Positions 45,414 to 54,492 of a DNA stretch of 64,000 bases are shown here, one piece after another. The notes beneath the pieces were generated by a model. That model saw nothing but the letters and a program-made list of their open reading frames with translations. It did no database searches and was not told the DNA's origin. The number at the start of each line of letters is the position of its first letter. The first letter of the stretch is position 1. The translations under genes and the position numbers were made by a program. Source of the stretch: Anaerolineae bacterium (GTDB lineage: Bacteria > Chloroflexota > Anaerolineae > Anaerolineales > Anaerolineaceae); NCBI GenBank assembly GCA_013178295.1, contig JABLWW010000005.1, positions 1-64,000 on the forward strand, given 5' to 3'.

Positions 45414-46283
45414 ATGAATCGTCGAAAGAAGTTAGAAGATACACTTGGTGAAATTTTTGCCAAGCCCATAAGCAAGCGCGCAGAGCTGGTGACACAACCA
45501 CCAGCTGGCGAAGATGCCAACCCTCCAGAGCCCCCGGTGAAGACACCGGCAACTGTGAAGCCAAGACCCAAGAGAACACCTGCGCCCAAAAAGGTGGTTG
45601 AGCCGCGCAAGGCGAAACAAGCGGTTCCTGTGCTGCCGCACGCCGAAACGGTTTTGGAAACAGCACAGCCTGTAGTGGAGGAAAATAAAGAGCCTTTTCC
45701 TGTGGTTCCCTCGGCAGCAAAGGATGCAGTTGTGGTTTCTGCTGCTTCTCCGGCAGCTTCATCAGCGCCTGCAGTGGCCTTAGCTAAGATTGAAGAGGTG
45801 TCAGACAAAGAACTAGCTGTCCCAGAAGATTTTGATAAGGACATGCATATTCTTGTGTTTGCATTGGCAGATACATACTATGGTTTGGATGTTGCTGGTG
45901 TTCAGACGATTATCAAGCCGCAGACGATCTATATTGTTCCGGGAACAGTGCAGTTTATCAAGGGTGTTATCAATTTGCGGGGCAACGTTGTTCCCATTAT
46001 TGATTTGCGCAATCGTTTTGAACTTCCGGAGGTTGAGTTCACTCCGGCAACGCGGTTTGTTGTGGTGGAACTTGGAGAAGTGATGGCTGGGCTGATTGTT
46101 GATTCTGTTCTGGGGGTGGAGATTATCCAGGCAGGTATGGTGGAACCGCCGTCGCGTGTCATCATGGGCGCGCATACCCGCTTTTTGAAGGGCGTGGCAC
46201 AGATGGATGGACGATTGGTGCTGATGTTAGACTTGGAGCAAACCTTAAAAGTCTCTGCTCAAGAGGGAAGCTTCGCTGGCTAA
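45414..46283 (+). CDS. CheW-like protein with long N-terminal linker
   Basis: The C-terminal ~150 residues are a CheW domain: ILVFALADTYYGLDVAGVQTI near residue 145, INLRGNVVPIIDLRNRF near 185, and FLKGVAQMDGRLVLMLDL at the end. The first ~135 residues are rich in Pro, Ala, Lys and Glu, probably disordered. CheW couples chemoreceptors to CheA; no che or flagellar gene is near. It may belong to a type IV pilus or other sensory array elsewhere. ATG 45414 is six bases after GGAGG. Confidence 0.85.
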   Translation: MNRRKKLEDTLGEIFAKPISKRAELVTQPPAGEDANPPEPPVKTPATVKPRPKRTPAPKKVVEPRKAKQAVPVLPHAETVLETAQPVVEENKEPFPVVPSAAKDAVVVSAASPAASSAPAVALAKIEEVSDKELAVPEDFDKDMHILVFALADTYYGLDVAGVQTIIKPQTIYIVPGTVQFIKGVINLRGNVVPIIDLRNRFELPEVEFTPATRFVVVELGEVMAGLIVDSVLGVEIIQAGMVEPPSRVIMGAHTRFLKGVAQMDGRLVLMLDLEQTLKVSAQEGSFAG

Positions 46284-46293
46284 GCAGTAGGTT

Positions 46294-47331
46294 TCACAAA
46301 TTTGGCTGTTTGTTCTCAATCTGTTCAGGTTTATTTTTGACGTTATCAGCTTCGTAGCCTATCTGGGCAAGGTATTTGAGTAATGCCTTGGAAGTGCCCA
46401 ACCCAATTGATGAAAACAGAATAATGCCCAGCAAAATAGCCAGGAATCCAAAGGGCGGGAAGGCGGCAGAGGTGGCCGCCAGGACAGGGGCAAGCGCAAA
46501 AGCAATGGCGATTGCCAGCACCCAAGCGAGGAACATGATGGTTCCCCGTGCCCATATATTCCAGGCAAACCAACCTGAGCCCCATATAAAGAACTCCGCG
46601 ATGATAGCCAACCCGGCGCGCGGGTGGGTTTGTGTTAGCTCAAGCACTTTACCTATTCCGCGTTTAAGCTTGTGCATCTGGTAAATTGCATATATCAGGA
46701 TACCCAAGACAGCCAAAACACTGAGAGCGAAAAGCGCAACCAGAAGCCAGGGGTTTATCCTGCTGAGCAGAAGAACCAAACCCATCATAACAATGGACAT
46801 GATATTTTCAAGGGTGGCGTAGGTGGGTGCTGCTGCGCCGCCGGTTGAACCGGTTGATGCACTAAGGGCAGGCTTTGTAACTGCCCGCAGTGCCGTCAGA
46901 GAAGTGCCTGCTACAGCACTGGCTCCCGAAATCAGATATCCTGTTGCGCCAATTTCGCCTGCTGAGGTGAATATTTTCAGCGTTTCCAGCATCTGACGGA
47001 GCTCAGGGTTGAGATTGGCGATGATACCAGCAGTTGCTAGAGCAATTATTGCTGAAGAAAATGGGACAACAAACCCGTGTAGGAAATTGGAGATGGTGTT
47101 GACCACATGCATGGCTCCGGGTGATAACAATGAAGCGTAGGCTGGGGCGTTGGAGAGAATCCAAAACACTGCAACAATGCTCATGAACCAGTATGTGGAC
47201 ATAAATTGCATCGGTGGCGCAAGTTCAATGATTCCTGTGCGGGATGCAATAGAAATAATCAGCAGACTTAGGTATTGGTCGGAGACACCAACCAAACCGC
47301 CCGCTGCAATGGCTGAAAGTATCAGCTCCAT
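46294..47331 (-). CDS. Polytopic membrane protein, possible DUF4126 relation
   Basis: 345 residues with about eight spans: an N-terminal block (about 20-140) and a C-terminal block (about 185-320). The Ala-, Thr- and Gly-rich middle (SASTGSTGGAAAP) is a linker. The first half vaguely recalls DUF4126 membrane proteins. I cannot give a function. It ends 11 bases from the CheW gene, convergently. Confidence 0.5.
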   Translation of the reverse strand: MELILSAIAAGGLVGVSDQYLSLLIISIASRTGIIELAPPMQFMSTYWFMSIVAVFWILSNAPAYASLLSPGAMHVVNTISNFLHGFVVPFSSAIIALATAGIIANLNPELRQMLETLKIFTSAGEIGATGYLISGASAVAGTSLTALRAVTKPALSASTGSTGGAAAPTYATLENIMSIVMMGLVLLLSRINPWLLVALFALSVLAVLGILIYAIYQMHKLKRGIGKVLELTQTHPRAGLAIIAEFFIWGSGWFAWNIWARGTIMFLAWVLAIAIAFALAPVLAATSAAFPPFGFLAILLGIILFSSIGLGTSKALLKYLAQIGYEADNVKNKPEQIENKQPNL

Positions 47332-47411
47332 TTTCTGCTCCTCTTGTAAGTTACGTTTCTATCACAGTATACGAGAAACGACAAAACCTGTTGCAAAAGC
47401 AAGGTGAGCAA

Positions 47412-47454
47412 TGAAAAGCCATGCCCGGCAGCTTTTTTTGCTGTCCCGGGCATG
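47412..47454 (-). terminator. Terminator after the CBS gene
   Basis: CATGCCCGG (47420-47428) pairs with CCGGGCATG (47446-47454), continued by CAGC/GCTG inside with a two-base bulge and a T-rich loop. On the minus strand GGCTTTTC follows. A stem of 13 bp. Confidence 0.75.
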
Positions 47455-47492
47455 ATAGAAAGACCTTTTTTGTGAATGCTTCTGCAAGTTCC

Positions 47493-47936
47493 CTAGAGGT
47501 TGTACCCTGAACCCATGATGTAGTTTTCAAGCCCGCGAATAAGAACTTCCTGGTCGCTGATGATTGACTTCACGACATCACCGATGGAAATTACTCCGAT
47601 AACTTTTCCGCTTTCGACGACTGGAAGGTGGCGGATGCGTTTATCGGTCATCAATGCTGAGCATTCAGCCATTGTTTGATCGGGCCCCACATAGTATACG
47701 GGTGTTGTCATCACTTTGGAGACAGGTTCCTCGGCTTTGACGCCTTTGAGGATTCCCTTACGGGCGTGGTCGCGTTCAGAAAAGATACCTTTTACTTTAT
47801 CTCCTTCCATCACCAGGACTGCGCCGACGTTTTTCTCTTCCATAAGCTTTAGAGCGTTCAAGATAGACTCGTCGGGAGAGACGGATACAATTGAGCTTCC
47901 CTTTTCTTTCAAGATTTGCCGAACAGTTGTTTTCAT
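47493..47936 (-). CDS. Two-CBS-domain protein
   Basis: 147 residues forming one Bateman module: VSPDESILNALKLMEEKNVG, then VKGIFSERDHARK and VYYVGPDQTMAECSALMTDK with RIRHLPVVESGKVIGVISIGDVV. CBS pairs sense adenosine nucleotides. No enzyme domain is attached, so it is a stand-alone regulator of unknown partner. AGGAGG is six bases before the ATG. Confidence 0.93.
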   Translation of the reverse strand: MKTTVRQILKEKGSSIVSVSPDESILNALKLMEEKNVGAVLVMEGDKVKGIFSERDHARKGILKGVKAEEPVSKVMTTPVYYVGPDQTMAECSALMTDKRIRHLPVVESGKVIGVISIGDVVKSIISDQEVLIRGLENYIMGSGYNL

Positions 47937-47986
47937 GATGAACCTCCTGACTTTACCTCAAAAAATTAATAACATACCTTAAGGAT

Positions 47987-48015
47987 AGTGTATAGAATTT
48001 TTTGTCTGTTGTCAA
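47987..48015 (-). promoter_or_regulatory. Promoter of the CBS gene
   Basis: TTGACA (48010-48015), 17 bases, TACACT (47987-47992) on the minus strand. Confidence 0.65.
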
Positions 48016-48039
48016 AGTGAATTTTGGAAAATGGACGGA

Positions 48040-49113
48040 TTATGTGTCTTGTACAATGGTGGGGATGATAATGTGGGGCGGTTTTTTGAACGGATTTAGT
48101 CGGGTGGCAGGGGTGATAAATTCTTTTACGTTGCGCTCAAGGGCTTTTTTCAGCAGAGGGATTTTGTCTTTGTACCACTGGTGGGCTTCCTGGTTGTTAT
48201 TTCGGTTGACAATTTCCTTTTCTTCTTCAAAGTACTCGATGCTCTTTTCCCACTCTGCCACAGCCAGATGTTGCTGGTTGTATTCCCATAGTGCGATGCC
48301 TTTCAGCCATCTTGTAATGGCGTCGTGGTGTTGCCGTGAGGGGAGCGAGCTTAAGCCTTTTTGATAATACTTCAAAGCTCTGTCATAATTAGAGACCAAA
48401 TAGGAGGCTAACCCGCAGAAGATGTAAATTTCCTCTTTTTCTTCGGCTTCCTGTTTGTTTTCGGCAATACCAGCCAGTTTGCCAAGCAACTTGAATACCT
48501 GTTGGTAATCTTTACAGATAATCAAACTGGTTATTCTAATGCGCCAGTCATGTATGGCTTGGCTGAGATGATTGGGTGTGAAATAGTCCAGCCATGTGTA
48601 AATGTATTCTGCTGTGCTGATGAGGTCTATCTCCATACTCTCTAAAGTTTTGGCATACCATTCTTTGGTAAAGGGGAGCTTCCTGATAAGATTTGGGTCA
48701 GCGGCATTTTTCTCAAAGTTTTGATAGGCAGAAAACCAGCTTTGATAGACAGTTGGATTACGCAGCCATTTTTCGATGATGCCCTGTGCCCATTGGGCGG
48801 TTGCACAGTAGTGGCGGTGTTCAGCAATGTTAGGGTCTTGTTTTTTGTAAAAATCTAGCGCTTCTCTGATCAACACAGAAGCCTCTTCGTAGCACTGAAG
48901 CTCGCAGTTAGCAGCAGCGGCATTCAGGCGGATTTCTGCCTTTTCGAAAGGGCTGTCTGTAAATGATAGGGTATTACGCAAAAGGTTTGTTAATTGTTTG
49001 GGCTGGGAGACATCGAAGAACTGCGCAACAAACGGCTGGTTCTCTTTGCGGATGGCGGTGGTATTGGTGCTAAGGACGTTTAGCCATGAAAGGGCAGTAG
49101 TTAACGAGATCAT
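48040..49113 (-). CDS. TPR-like protein of the SPFH operon
   Basis: 357 residues of helical repeats: FEKAEIRLNAAAANCELQCYEEASVLIREAL, GLASYLVSNYDRALKYYQKG and LAVAEWEKSIEYFEEE fit TPR units. No membrane span or signal. It lies 12 bases after the SPFH gene at 49126. Similar genes follow SPFH proteins in some bacteria, but I do not know a named family. It may be the cytoplasmic adaptor of the membrane assembly. Confidence 0.6.
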   Translation of the reverse strand: MISLTTALSWLNVLSTNTTAIRKENQPFVAQFFDVSQPKQLTNLLRNTLSFTDSPFEKAEIRLNAAAANCELQCYEEASVLIREALDFYKKQDPNIAEHRHYCATAQWAQGIIEKWLRNPTVYQSWFSAYQNFEKNAADPNLIRKLPFTKEWYAKTLESMEIDLISTAEYIYTWLDYFTPNHLSQAIHDWRIRITSLIICKDYQQVFKLLGKLAGIAENKQEAEEKEEIYIFCGLASYLVSNYDRALKYYQKGLSSLPSRQHHDAITRWLKGIALWEYNQQHLAVAEWEKSIEYFEEEKEIVNRNNNQEAHQWYKDKIPLLKKALERNVKEFITPATRLNPFKKPPHIIIPTIVQDT

Positions 49114-49125
49114 TGCGTTTATTTC

Positions 49126-50472
49126 TCAGTCTCTTTTGTCTTCGGGAGGATTTTTCTTGTATTGCTGGCGCATGGCTTCGAATACTCTTGCAGTTCTGGC
49201 TGAAAGCAATTTTTGAATGTTTTTAGCTGGCTGATCGGTGAAATCAATGTCTTTTAATGCACTGACAACGCTGAAAATGAACTGCATTTGGGCTTCGGCG
49301 CGTCCTAATTCTTCGAGGGCGAGACGTGTCCCTTCGGCGCGGGCGCGCAGGGCTTCGGCACTGCCTGCCCATTCGGCTGCCCAGGTATCAATACGTTTTT
49401 CAAGGACGTTTTCGCTGGCAGCGAAGTGTCCAATGTCGAGCGAGATTACTTTGACGCCGATATTCCAGGTGCGGATATTATCGAGGATGTTATTGCGTAT
49501 TGTGGTGCGAACGTCGTAATTTTCCTTTGGGGCAGTTAGCTGGTCAAATGTATATTTGCTGATTTCGTTGCGAATTTCGGTCTGTACCAGTAGTCTTACC
49601 GTGTACTGGACGGATTGTAATCCTTGCTCGGCTACATTGCGGTTATTTGCCATACGCCGCAGGGCTTCCAGGTCGAAGGGGTAGGGGTCCTCTAGGGTAC
49701 GGTCAAGGTAGCGGCTTTTGCCTTCAGCAGGATCCTGCAAACCGCGTGAGATGATACGGTAGCGGTAATGGATGTCTCTCATGACAATACGAATACCATC
49801 TCGGGTAACAAGATAGCCGATTTCGCGGTCGGCGCCAAGTTCGGGGATATATTCGTGCTGGTCATCGAGCACAGCTATTTGCCCGATGGTTTCAAACCGC
49901 CTCAGCGCTGCATCCATGGTGATGCCGGAACGGGAAGGACTTCTGAGGTTGCGGAAGATGACAGCATTTCCGGGTTGGATGATAACATCACCGGGACCGC
50001 CGATAACATTAAGAGAGTTAAACTGCCCCTCCGCCAACACAGGCTGCCCATCATCAATGACCAAACGCGGGCGCAGAAAAGCAGCGTAGATTCTGAAGAC
50101 AGAGTAAATCAGGTAACGGAGGGCATAGCGTAGTAAGGGAAGCTCGTATACGTCCCTGATGAAAGATGCACCAGCGATGAGAGCGATGATCAAGGCGCTT
50201 CCGGGCGCTATCAAATAGGAGAGGAATGAAGACAGGCGCTCTCTTCCGGATGAAGGTGTGGTAAAGGCGTCGCTGGCGGTGTTGGCAAGTGCCAGAACTG
50301 TCAGCAGGACGATGGAGGCGAGCAAGGTTGCTATCAGCCCTTCGATGTCCAGTGGATCAGCAAAGAAGGAGCGACGTATCTGTTGCCATCCCCCGCTCCT
50401 GTCAATCAGATAGACGATCATGAAAAGGAGGATAATCAGAAGAATGAGAACTGGAATCAGAAAGGACATCAA
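49126..50472 (-). CDS. SPFH/band 7-type membrane protein
   Basis: 448 residues. Three N-terminal membrane spans (about 4-24, 46-66, 88-106) precede a soluble SPFH-like region (about 130-370). RSPSRSGITMDAALRRFETIG and LVTRDGIRIVMRDIHYRYRI are typical of a distant SPFH beta domain, and IDTWAAEWAGSAEALRARAEG is the coiled-coil tail. SPFH proteins form rings in membranes. It partners with the gene upstream. Confidence 0.75.
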   Translation of the reverse strand: MMSFLIPVLILLIILLFMIVYLIDRSGGWQQIRRSFFADPLDIEGLIATLLASIVLLTVLALANTASDAFTTPSSGRERLSSFLSYLIAPGSALIIALIAGASFIRDVYELPLLRYALRYLIYSVFRIYAAFLRPRLVIDDGQPVLAEGQFNSLNVIGGPGDVIIQPGNAVIFRNLRSPSRSGITMDAALRRFETIGQIAVLDDQHEYIPELGADREIGYLVTRDGIRIVMRDIHYRYRIISRGLQDPAEGKSRYLDRTLEDPYPFDLEALRRMANNRNVAEQGLQSVQYTVRLLVQTEIRNEISKYTFDQLTAPKENYDVRTTIRNNILDNIRTWNIGVKVISLDIGHFAASENVLEKRIDTWAAEWAGSAEALRARAEGTRLALEELGRAEAQMQFIFSVVSALKDIDFTDQPAKNIQKLLSARTARVFEAMRQQYKKNPPEDKRD

Positions 50473-50486
50473 TAGGCCTGTGTTTG

Positions 50487-52313
50487 CTAAAAACGCATTG
50501 GAGGTTCGCCAGTGCCAGTACCCTGGGTACTGCCCGGGCTGGTTGTGTGCTCAGGGATGGCTAGGAGGTTGTGGGTGGTGCGCAATAAGCTGAGAATGTC
50601 GTCTGGTAGCATCTTTCGCGTGTAAGGGCTTTCGGCTACCATTGTCTCTATCCACTGTAAAACGCTAAGAGTCAGTGCTTCATCTGAGTGTTTGTTGATT
50701 TCGAAGATTTGTGTCAGGTTGGCAAGGATGGCTTCTTGTCTCTCTAGACGTGCTTTGGTTTGCAAACGCATGGCTTCCAAATCTTTGGTGGCTTGGGTGA
50801 TAATCTTTTGACTTTCGAGACTTGCCTGCCAGTTTTGGAGACGTTGTTCGTAAATTAAATCGGAAACCATCAGGTCTGTGAATCCAGCGGCAATGATTTT
50901 TATTCCCCTTTGCCTCAGCGGAGAAGGTCTGTTGAGGGGCAGGATCCTTGACACGCGCAACACGTCGGCAGGGTATTCGTGGTGGAGGGAAAGCTGTCCG
51001 CCTGTATGACGGTACGAGACGATACGGTAAGAAAGCAAGCCGCTGTTGACCATTTCCTGGTTGAGATTTTCGCGGATGCTGGTAATGGGGGCATCCGGCT
51101 CTGTGTGCGGGTCGGGGCTGAAGATCTGGTCAAAGTTATATTGGAGGAGAATGCGGCGGAAAGCCTCAATTGTGAGATTGAGCGGAAGGGCTTGCCAGGG
51201 AATCAGGTTGCCGTCTCGGTCGCGCGCCTGGTTAAAAGCAGCGTTGAAAACCCGCCCAGCGTTGAAAACTGGCTCAAGCGGAGGGGTGGGGAGGTCGTGA
51301 TAGGGAAGCAGGAAGGCAGTTCGATTTGACTGTGACTGGAAGGTCGTATGTATCTCAAGGGCGTCTTCTCTTTGAAGACAGTTCTTGATTTCGGTAACGC
51401 GGAGGTTGCCATTTTCCATTCTTCTCAGCGTGATGACGCGCAAGTTTTCTGGTTGCTGTTCTCCGATGTAGCTAACTTGTTGGATATCGGGATCCTGACC
51501 GAGTGTAAATAGCACCCACACGATTGTGGATACTTCGATGCCGTCGCGGGTGTAAGCGCGCACATTTAAGCGGCTGCGAGTTTGCCTTCTGAGATCAACA
51601 ATGGAACGGATGCGTTCGAGACGGCGGATGAATACAATCCCGGCGCCTTCGATGCGCGGCGAGTGGTAGCGATTATATAGCCCCAGCCCCCATAAAACGG
51701 CTTCGAGGATGATATAGAAAAAATTGCGAAGGGTGAAAGCAGGGACCTCTTCCTCAAGAACAATGGCGCTGTTGTAATCAACTACAGCCACGCCAATGCC
51801 GTTTCTTCGCATCTCTGCCTCACTGGCGGCTGTGCTGCCGTCCTTGACAAATATCGCTGGGCCCAGCAGTCCGAAGGTATGCAAGAGGAAGTGAAAAAGG
51901 GTTCTCCAGATTTGCTGGGCAATCAGTAGAAGATGATGTAAAGCAGTATGTGGGGAAGAGAGAGCTTGCCGGAGGATTTCACCTGTGTTGAGGGTATTAT
52001 AGATTTCGCGAAAGGTGGTGATTGGCAAAAGGGCTGGCGCAATGATGATAGCTGTCAGAATGAATATGATGAGAAAGTTCAGCAGGTTGACCAGAATAAT
52101 ATCTCTGGAAACCAGCATTGGCTCAGTAATTTCAATATTCGGTGTTTGTCCACCAAACAACAGGCTGATGTCAACGTAGAAAAGGGTGAACGTATCCCAG
52201 ATTTGTTTTCTGAATGTCAGAAAGAAGATAAACGCCAGCAAAAGCACAAACAGAAAGATTTGAACGTTTCTTCTCCTGAAAAATGGTTGAGGGATAATCG
52301 GTTGGTCTGACAT
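50487..52313 (-). CDS. SPFH/band 7-type membrane protein, long form
   Basis: 608 residues. Two clear membrane spans near residues 20 and 75, further hydrophobic stretches near 100-145 and 200, then an SPFH domain (about 225-450): YHSPRIEGAGIVFIRRLERI, LNVRAYTRDGIEVSTIVWVLF, and a coiled-coil C-terminus rich in Lys, Gln and Glu (about 495-570). The last ~25 residues are proline- and glycine-rich. I chose ATG 52313, which has GGGGG seven bases before. Unlike FloA or HflK it has a large insertion. Confidence 0.75.
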   Translation of the reverse strand: MSDQPIIPQPFFRRRNVQIFLFVLLLAFIFFLTFRKQIWDTFTLFYVDISLLFGGQTPNIEITEPMLVSRDIILVNLLNFLIIFILTAIIIAPALLPITTFREIYNTLNTGEILRQALSSPHTALHHLLLIAQQIWRTLFHFLLHTFGLLGPAIFVKDGSTAASEAEMRRNGIGVAVVDYNSAIVLEEEVPAFTLRNFFYIILEAVLWGLGLYNRYHSPRIEGAGIVFIRRLERIRSIVDLRRQTRSRLNVRAYTRDGIEVSTIVWVLFTLGQDPDIQQVSYIGEQQPENLRVITLRRMENGNLRVTEIKNCLQREDALEIHTTFQSQSNRTAFLLPYHDLPTPPLEPVFNAGRVFNAAFNQARDRDGNLIPWQALPLNLTIEAFRRILLQYNFDQIFSPDPHTEPDAPITSIRENLNQEMVNSGLLSYRIVSYRHTGGQLSLHHEYPADVLRVSRILPLNRPSPLRQRGIKIIAAGFTDLMVSDLIYEQRLQNWQASLESQKIITQATKDLEAMRLQTKARLERQEAILANLTQIFEINKHSDEALTLSVLQWIETMVAESPYTRKMLPDDILSLLRTTHNLLAIPEHTTSPGSTQGTGTGEPPMRF

Positions 52314-52365
52314 TGTCATGCCCCCGCGCCGGGTGGGGATACTATTCTGCCGGGATATGGGAATC

Positions 52366-52395
52366 AGTATGTCTTTGCGTGGTCAGGTTTGTCAA
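52366..52395 (-). promoter_or_regulatory. Promoter of the SPFH-SPFH-TPR operon
   Basis: TTGACA (52390-52395), 18 bases, CATACT (52366-52371) on the minus strand. Confidence 0.5.
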
Positions 52396-52423
52396 GTATG
52401 GTATCAGCAAAGGGTTGATTGGG

Positions 52424-52903
52424 TCAGGGGGTAAATTGTGGTTTGGCAACAGGCCCGCTGGGGATGTTTTCCCACTTTACACGAGGAATATTGAGTACCA
52501 TGCCCGGGCTTATTCGGTTTGGGTCAGCGATGTTGTTGGCTTCGGCAATGGCTTGTGGCAAAACCTGATAGGCACGCCCAATCATGTAGAGCGTTTCTCC
52601 GGATTGAACGATATGCTGCCCAAGATACGGCGAATCGTTGGGAGTGGGAGAGACTTCTGGTGCAACTTCTTCCGTGGGTGAGGGTGCCACAGTTGGAGGA
52701 GGTGTTAAAGTGGGGACTTGGGTGATTATTATGGGCGAAGGGCTTTGCAACGGTACACTGATTGTTGTCGTGGCTGGGGGCGATGTCACTTGCAGGGTTT
52801 TTTGGTAGGGCGGCTGCGTGCTGGCAGGGCGTGTGCAGGAGGTTATGATCAACGCGGTTGCCGTTAGAATGCTGAGCGCAAAAAGAGGTAAAGAAGGTTT
52901 CAT
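52424..52903 (-). CDS. LysM lipoprotein
   Basis: 159 residues. Signal peptide MKPSLPLFALSI... ends in a TSC lipobox at residue 21. A Pro/Ser/Thr-rich stretch runs to ~95, then one LysM module (HIVQSGETLYMIGRAYQVL) near 105-155. It would be membrane-anchored and hold peptidoglycan. ATG 52903 is used: an upstream extension would read through the promoter. No ribosome site; see the promoter. Confidence 0.85.
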   Translation of the reverse strand: MKPSLPLFALSILTATALIITSCTRPASTQPPYQKTLQVTSPPATTTISVPLQSPSPIIITQVPTLTPPPTVAPSPTEEVAPEVSPTPNDSPYLGQHIVQSGETLYMIGRAYQVLPQAIAEANNIADPNRISPGMVLNIPRVKWENIPSGPVAKPQFTP

Positions 52904-52910
52904 CGAATTA

Positions 52911-52939
52911 ACTATATTTGAGGTTGTTATGTTTGTCAA
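52911..52939 (-). promoter_or_regulatory. Promoter of the LysM lipoprotein, leaderless
   Basis: TTGACA (52934-52939), 17 bases, TATAGT (52911-52916). The expected start is at about 52904, one base before the ATG, so the mRNA would be leaderless. Confidence 0.75.
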
Positions 52940-52959
52940 TGTTTGTAATAATTTGGGAA

Positions 52960-52968
52960 TGATATAAT
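52960..52968 (+). promoter_or_regulatory. Extended -10 promoter of the GlpA/GlpB-like operon
   Basis: TGaTATAAT, about 33 bases before ATG 53002. The -35 is poor. It is divergent from the LysM promoter. Confidence 0.55.
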
Positions 52969-53001
52969 TTGAGCCTGTGAATTTAACGTTTAGGAGAGAA
53001 C

Positions 53002-54492
53002 ATGGCTGAAGCATACGATATCATCATCGTCGGCGGGGGGATAGTAGGTTGTATGGTTGCTCGCTACTTATCCCGTTACAAACTGGATGTGCTCCTTATT
53101 GAAAAGGAGGCTGATGTTTGTACCGGCGCCAGTGCAGCCAATACGGCTATTGTACATGCAGGGTATGATCCCATGCCCGGTTCGCTGAAGGCAAAGCTTA
53201 ATGTTGCTGGGAATGCGATGTGGGATACCCTAGCAGGGGAATTAAACTTTGCTTTTGATCGCAGGGGTGATTATGTGGTTGCAATTGGCGACGAGGAGCT
53301 TGCACATTTGCAGTGTCTGCTAGAGCAGGGCAAAAAGAATGGTGTGCCGGGTATTCATATTATCTCTGGTGAGGAGATGCGTAATCGTGAGCCGGAGATC
53401 AACCCATCGGTTAGTGGCGCTCTGTGGGCGCCCACAGGCGGGATTTGCGATCCATTTGGGGTGACCATTGCGGCGGCTGAAAATGCTATTCAAAATGGCG
53501 TCAAGGTGTATTTGGAAACAGCCTTTGAAGCGTTTATTATGGACGGTAAGCGGATTATTGGAGTGCGAACCAATCGGGGGGATTTTTATTGCCGCTGGGT
53601 GATCAACGCTGCTGGTTTATATGCAGATATGGTGATGCACAAAGCGGGTATTTATCCTGAATTTGTCATCAAACCGCGGCGGGGGGAATATTGTGTCCTG
53701 GATCAGGCCGACATAACAGTTCGTAATGTCCTTTTCCCCGTGCCTTCGAAAGCGAGTAAAGGAATTATGGTAACTGCCACAGTGCATGGGAATGCTTTGG
53801 TTGGGCCAAACTCGAATTTTATTGAGGATAAGGATGACTGTTCGGTAACCCGTGCTGGGTTAGATGAAATCTGGCATGGGGCGCGAAAGCTGATCCCTTC
53901 ACTGGATACCAGGCACGTGATTGCGATGTATGCAGGGCTGCGTGCCTGTGGGAATGCACCATGCCGCACGCCAGGTGTAGATTACCGCCAGGATTTCATT
54001 GTGGAGGTAGCGGAGGAAGTTTCTGGGTTGATCAATCTTGCTGGCATCGAATCTCCTGGTTTGACATCGGCTCCCGCCATTGCGCTGCGTGTGGTTGAGA
54101 TGCTTTTGGAGGCTGGTGAGCGCCTGGAGGAGAAAAAAGACTGGCAACCTATTCGCCCACCACGTCCCAGATTTCGCCATCTGCCGCGCGAGGAGCAACT
54201 GCGTTTGATACGAGAGGACAGCCGTTATGGCAGGATCATTTGCCGTTGTGAGATGGTCACGGAGGGTGAGATTGTGGCAGAAATTCATGCCCCGATACCG
54301 GCAAAGACCTATGATGCCATTAAACGCCGAACTTGGCTTGGCACAGGCAGATGTCAGGGATCTTTTGATATGCCTCGGGTGGTTGATATCTTGTCCCGCG
54401 AGCTTGGAATGTCTCCTTTTGAAATCAGCAAGCGGGGTGGTAGCTCACGATTTTTGCTATGCACCACCAAGGAGGTGAATCATGAAGATTAA
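53002..54492 (+). CDS. GlpA-like FAD-dependent oxidoreductase with BFD-type domain
   Basis: 496 residues of the glycerol-3-phosphate oxidase/dehydrogenase class. The FAD fold starts IIVGGGIVGCMVARYL; GASAANTAIVHAGYD and ESPGLTSAPA are typical. The C-terminal ~85 residues hold a BFD-like [2Fe-2S] domain: ICRCEMVTEGEIV and GTGRCQGSFD. It forms an operon with a GlpB-like gene (11-base overlap) and a DUF1667 gene. Substrate probably glycerol-3-phosphate or a related 2-hydroxy acid. Confidence 0.82.
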   Translation: MAEAYDIIIVGGGIVGCMVARYLSRYKLDVLLIEKEADVCTGASAANTAIVHAGYDPMPGSLKAKLNVAGNAMWDTLAGELNFAFDRRGDYVVAIGDEELAHLQCLLEQGKKNGVPGIHIISGEEMRNREPEINPSVSGALWAPTGGICDPFGVTIAAAENAIQNGVKVYLETAFEAFIMDGKRIIGVRTNRGDFYCRWVINAAGLYADMVMHKAGIYPEFVIKPRRGEYCVLDQADITVRNVLFPVPSKASKGIMVTATVHGNALVGPNSNFIEDKDDCSVTRAGLDEIWHGARKLIPSLDTRHVIAMYAGLRACGNAPCRTPGVDYRQDFIVEVAEEVSGLINLAGIESPGLTSAPAIALRVVEMLLEAGERLEEKKDWQPIRPPRPRFRHLPREEQLRLIREDSRYGRIICRCEMVTEGEIVAEIHAPIPAKTYDAIKRRTWLGTGRCQGSFDMPRVVDILSRELGMSPFEISKRGGSSRFLLCTTKEVNHED

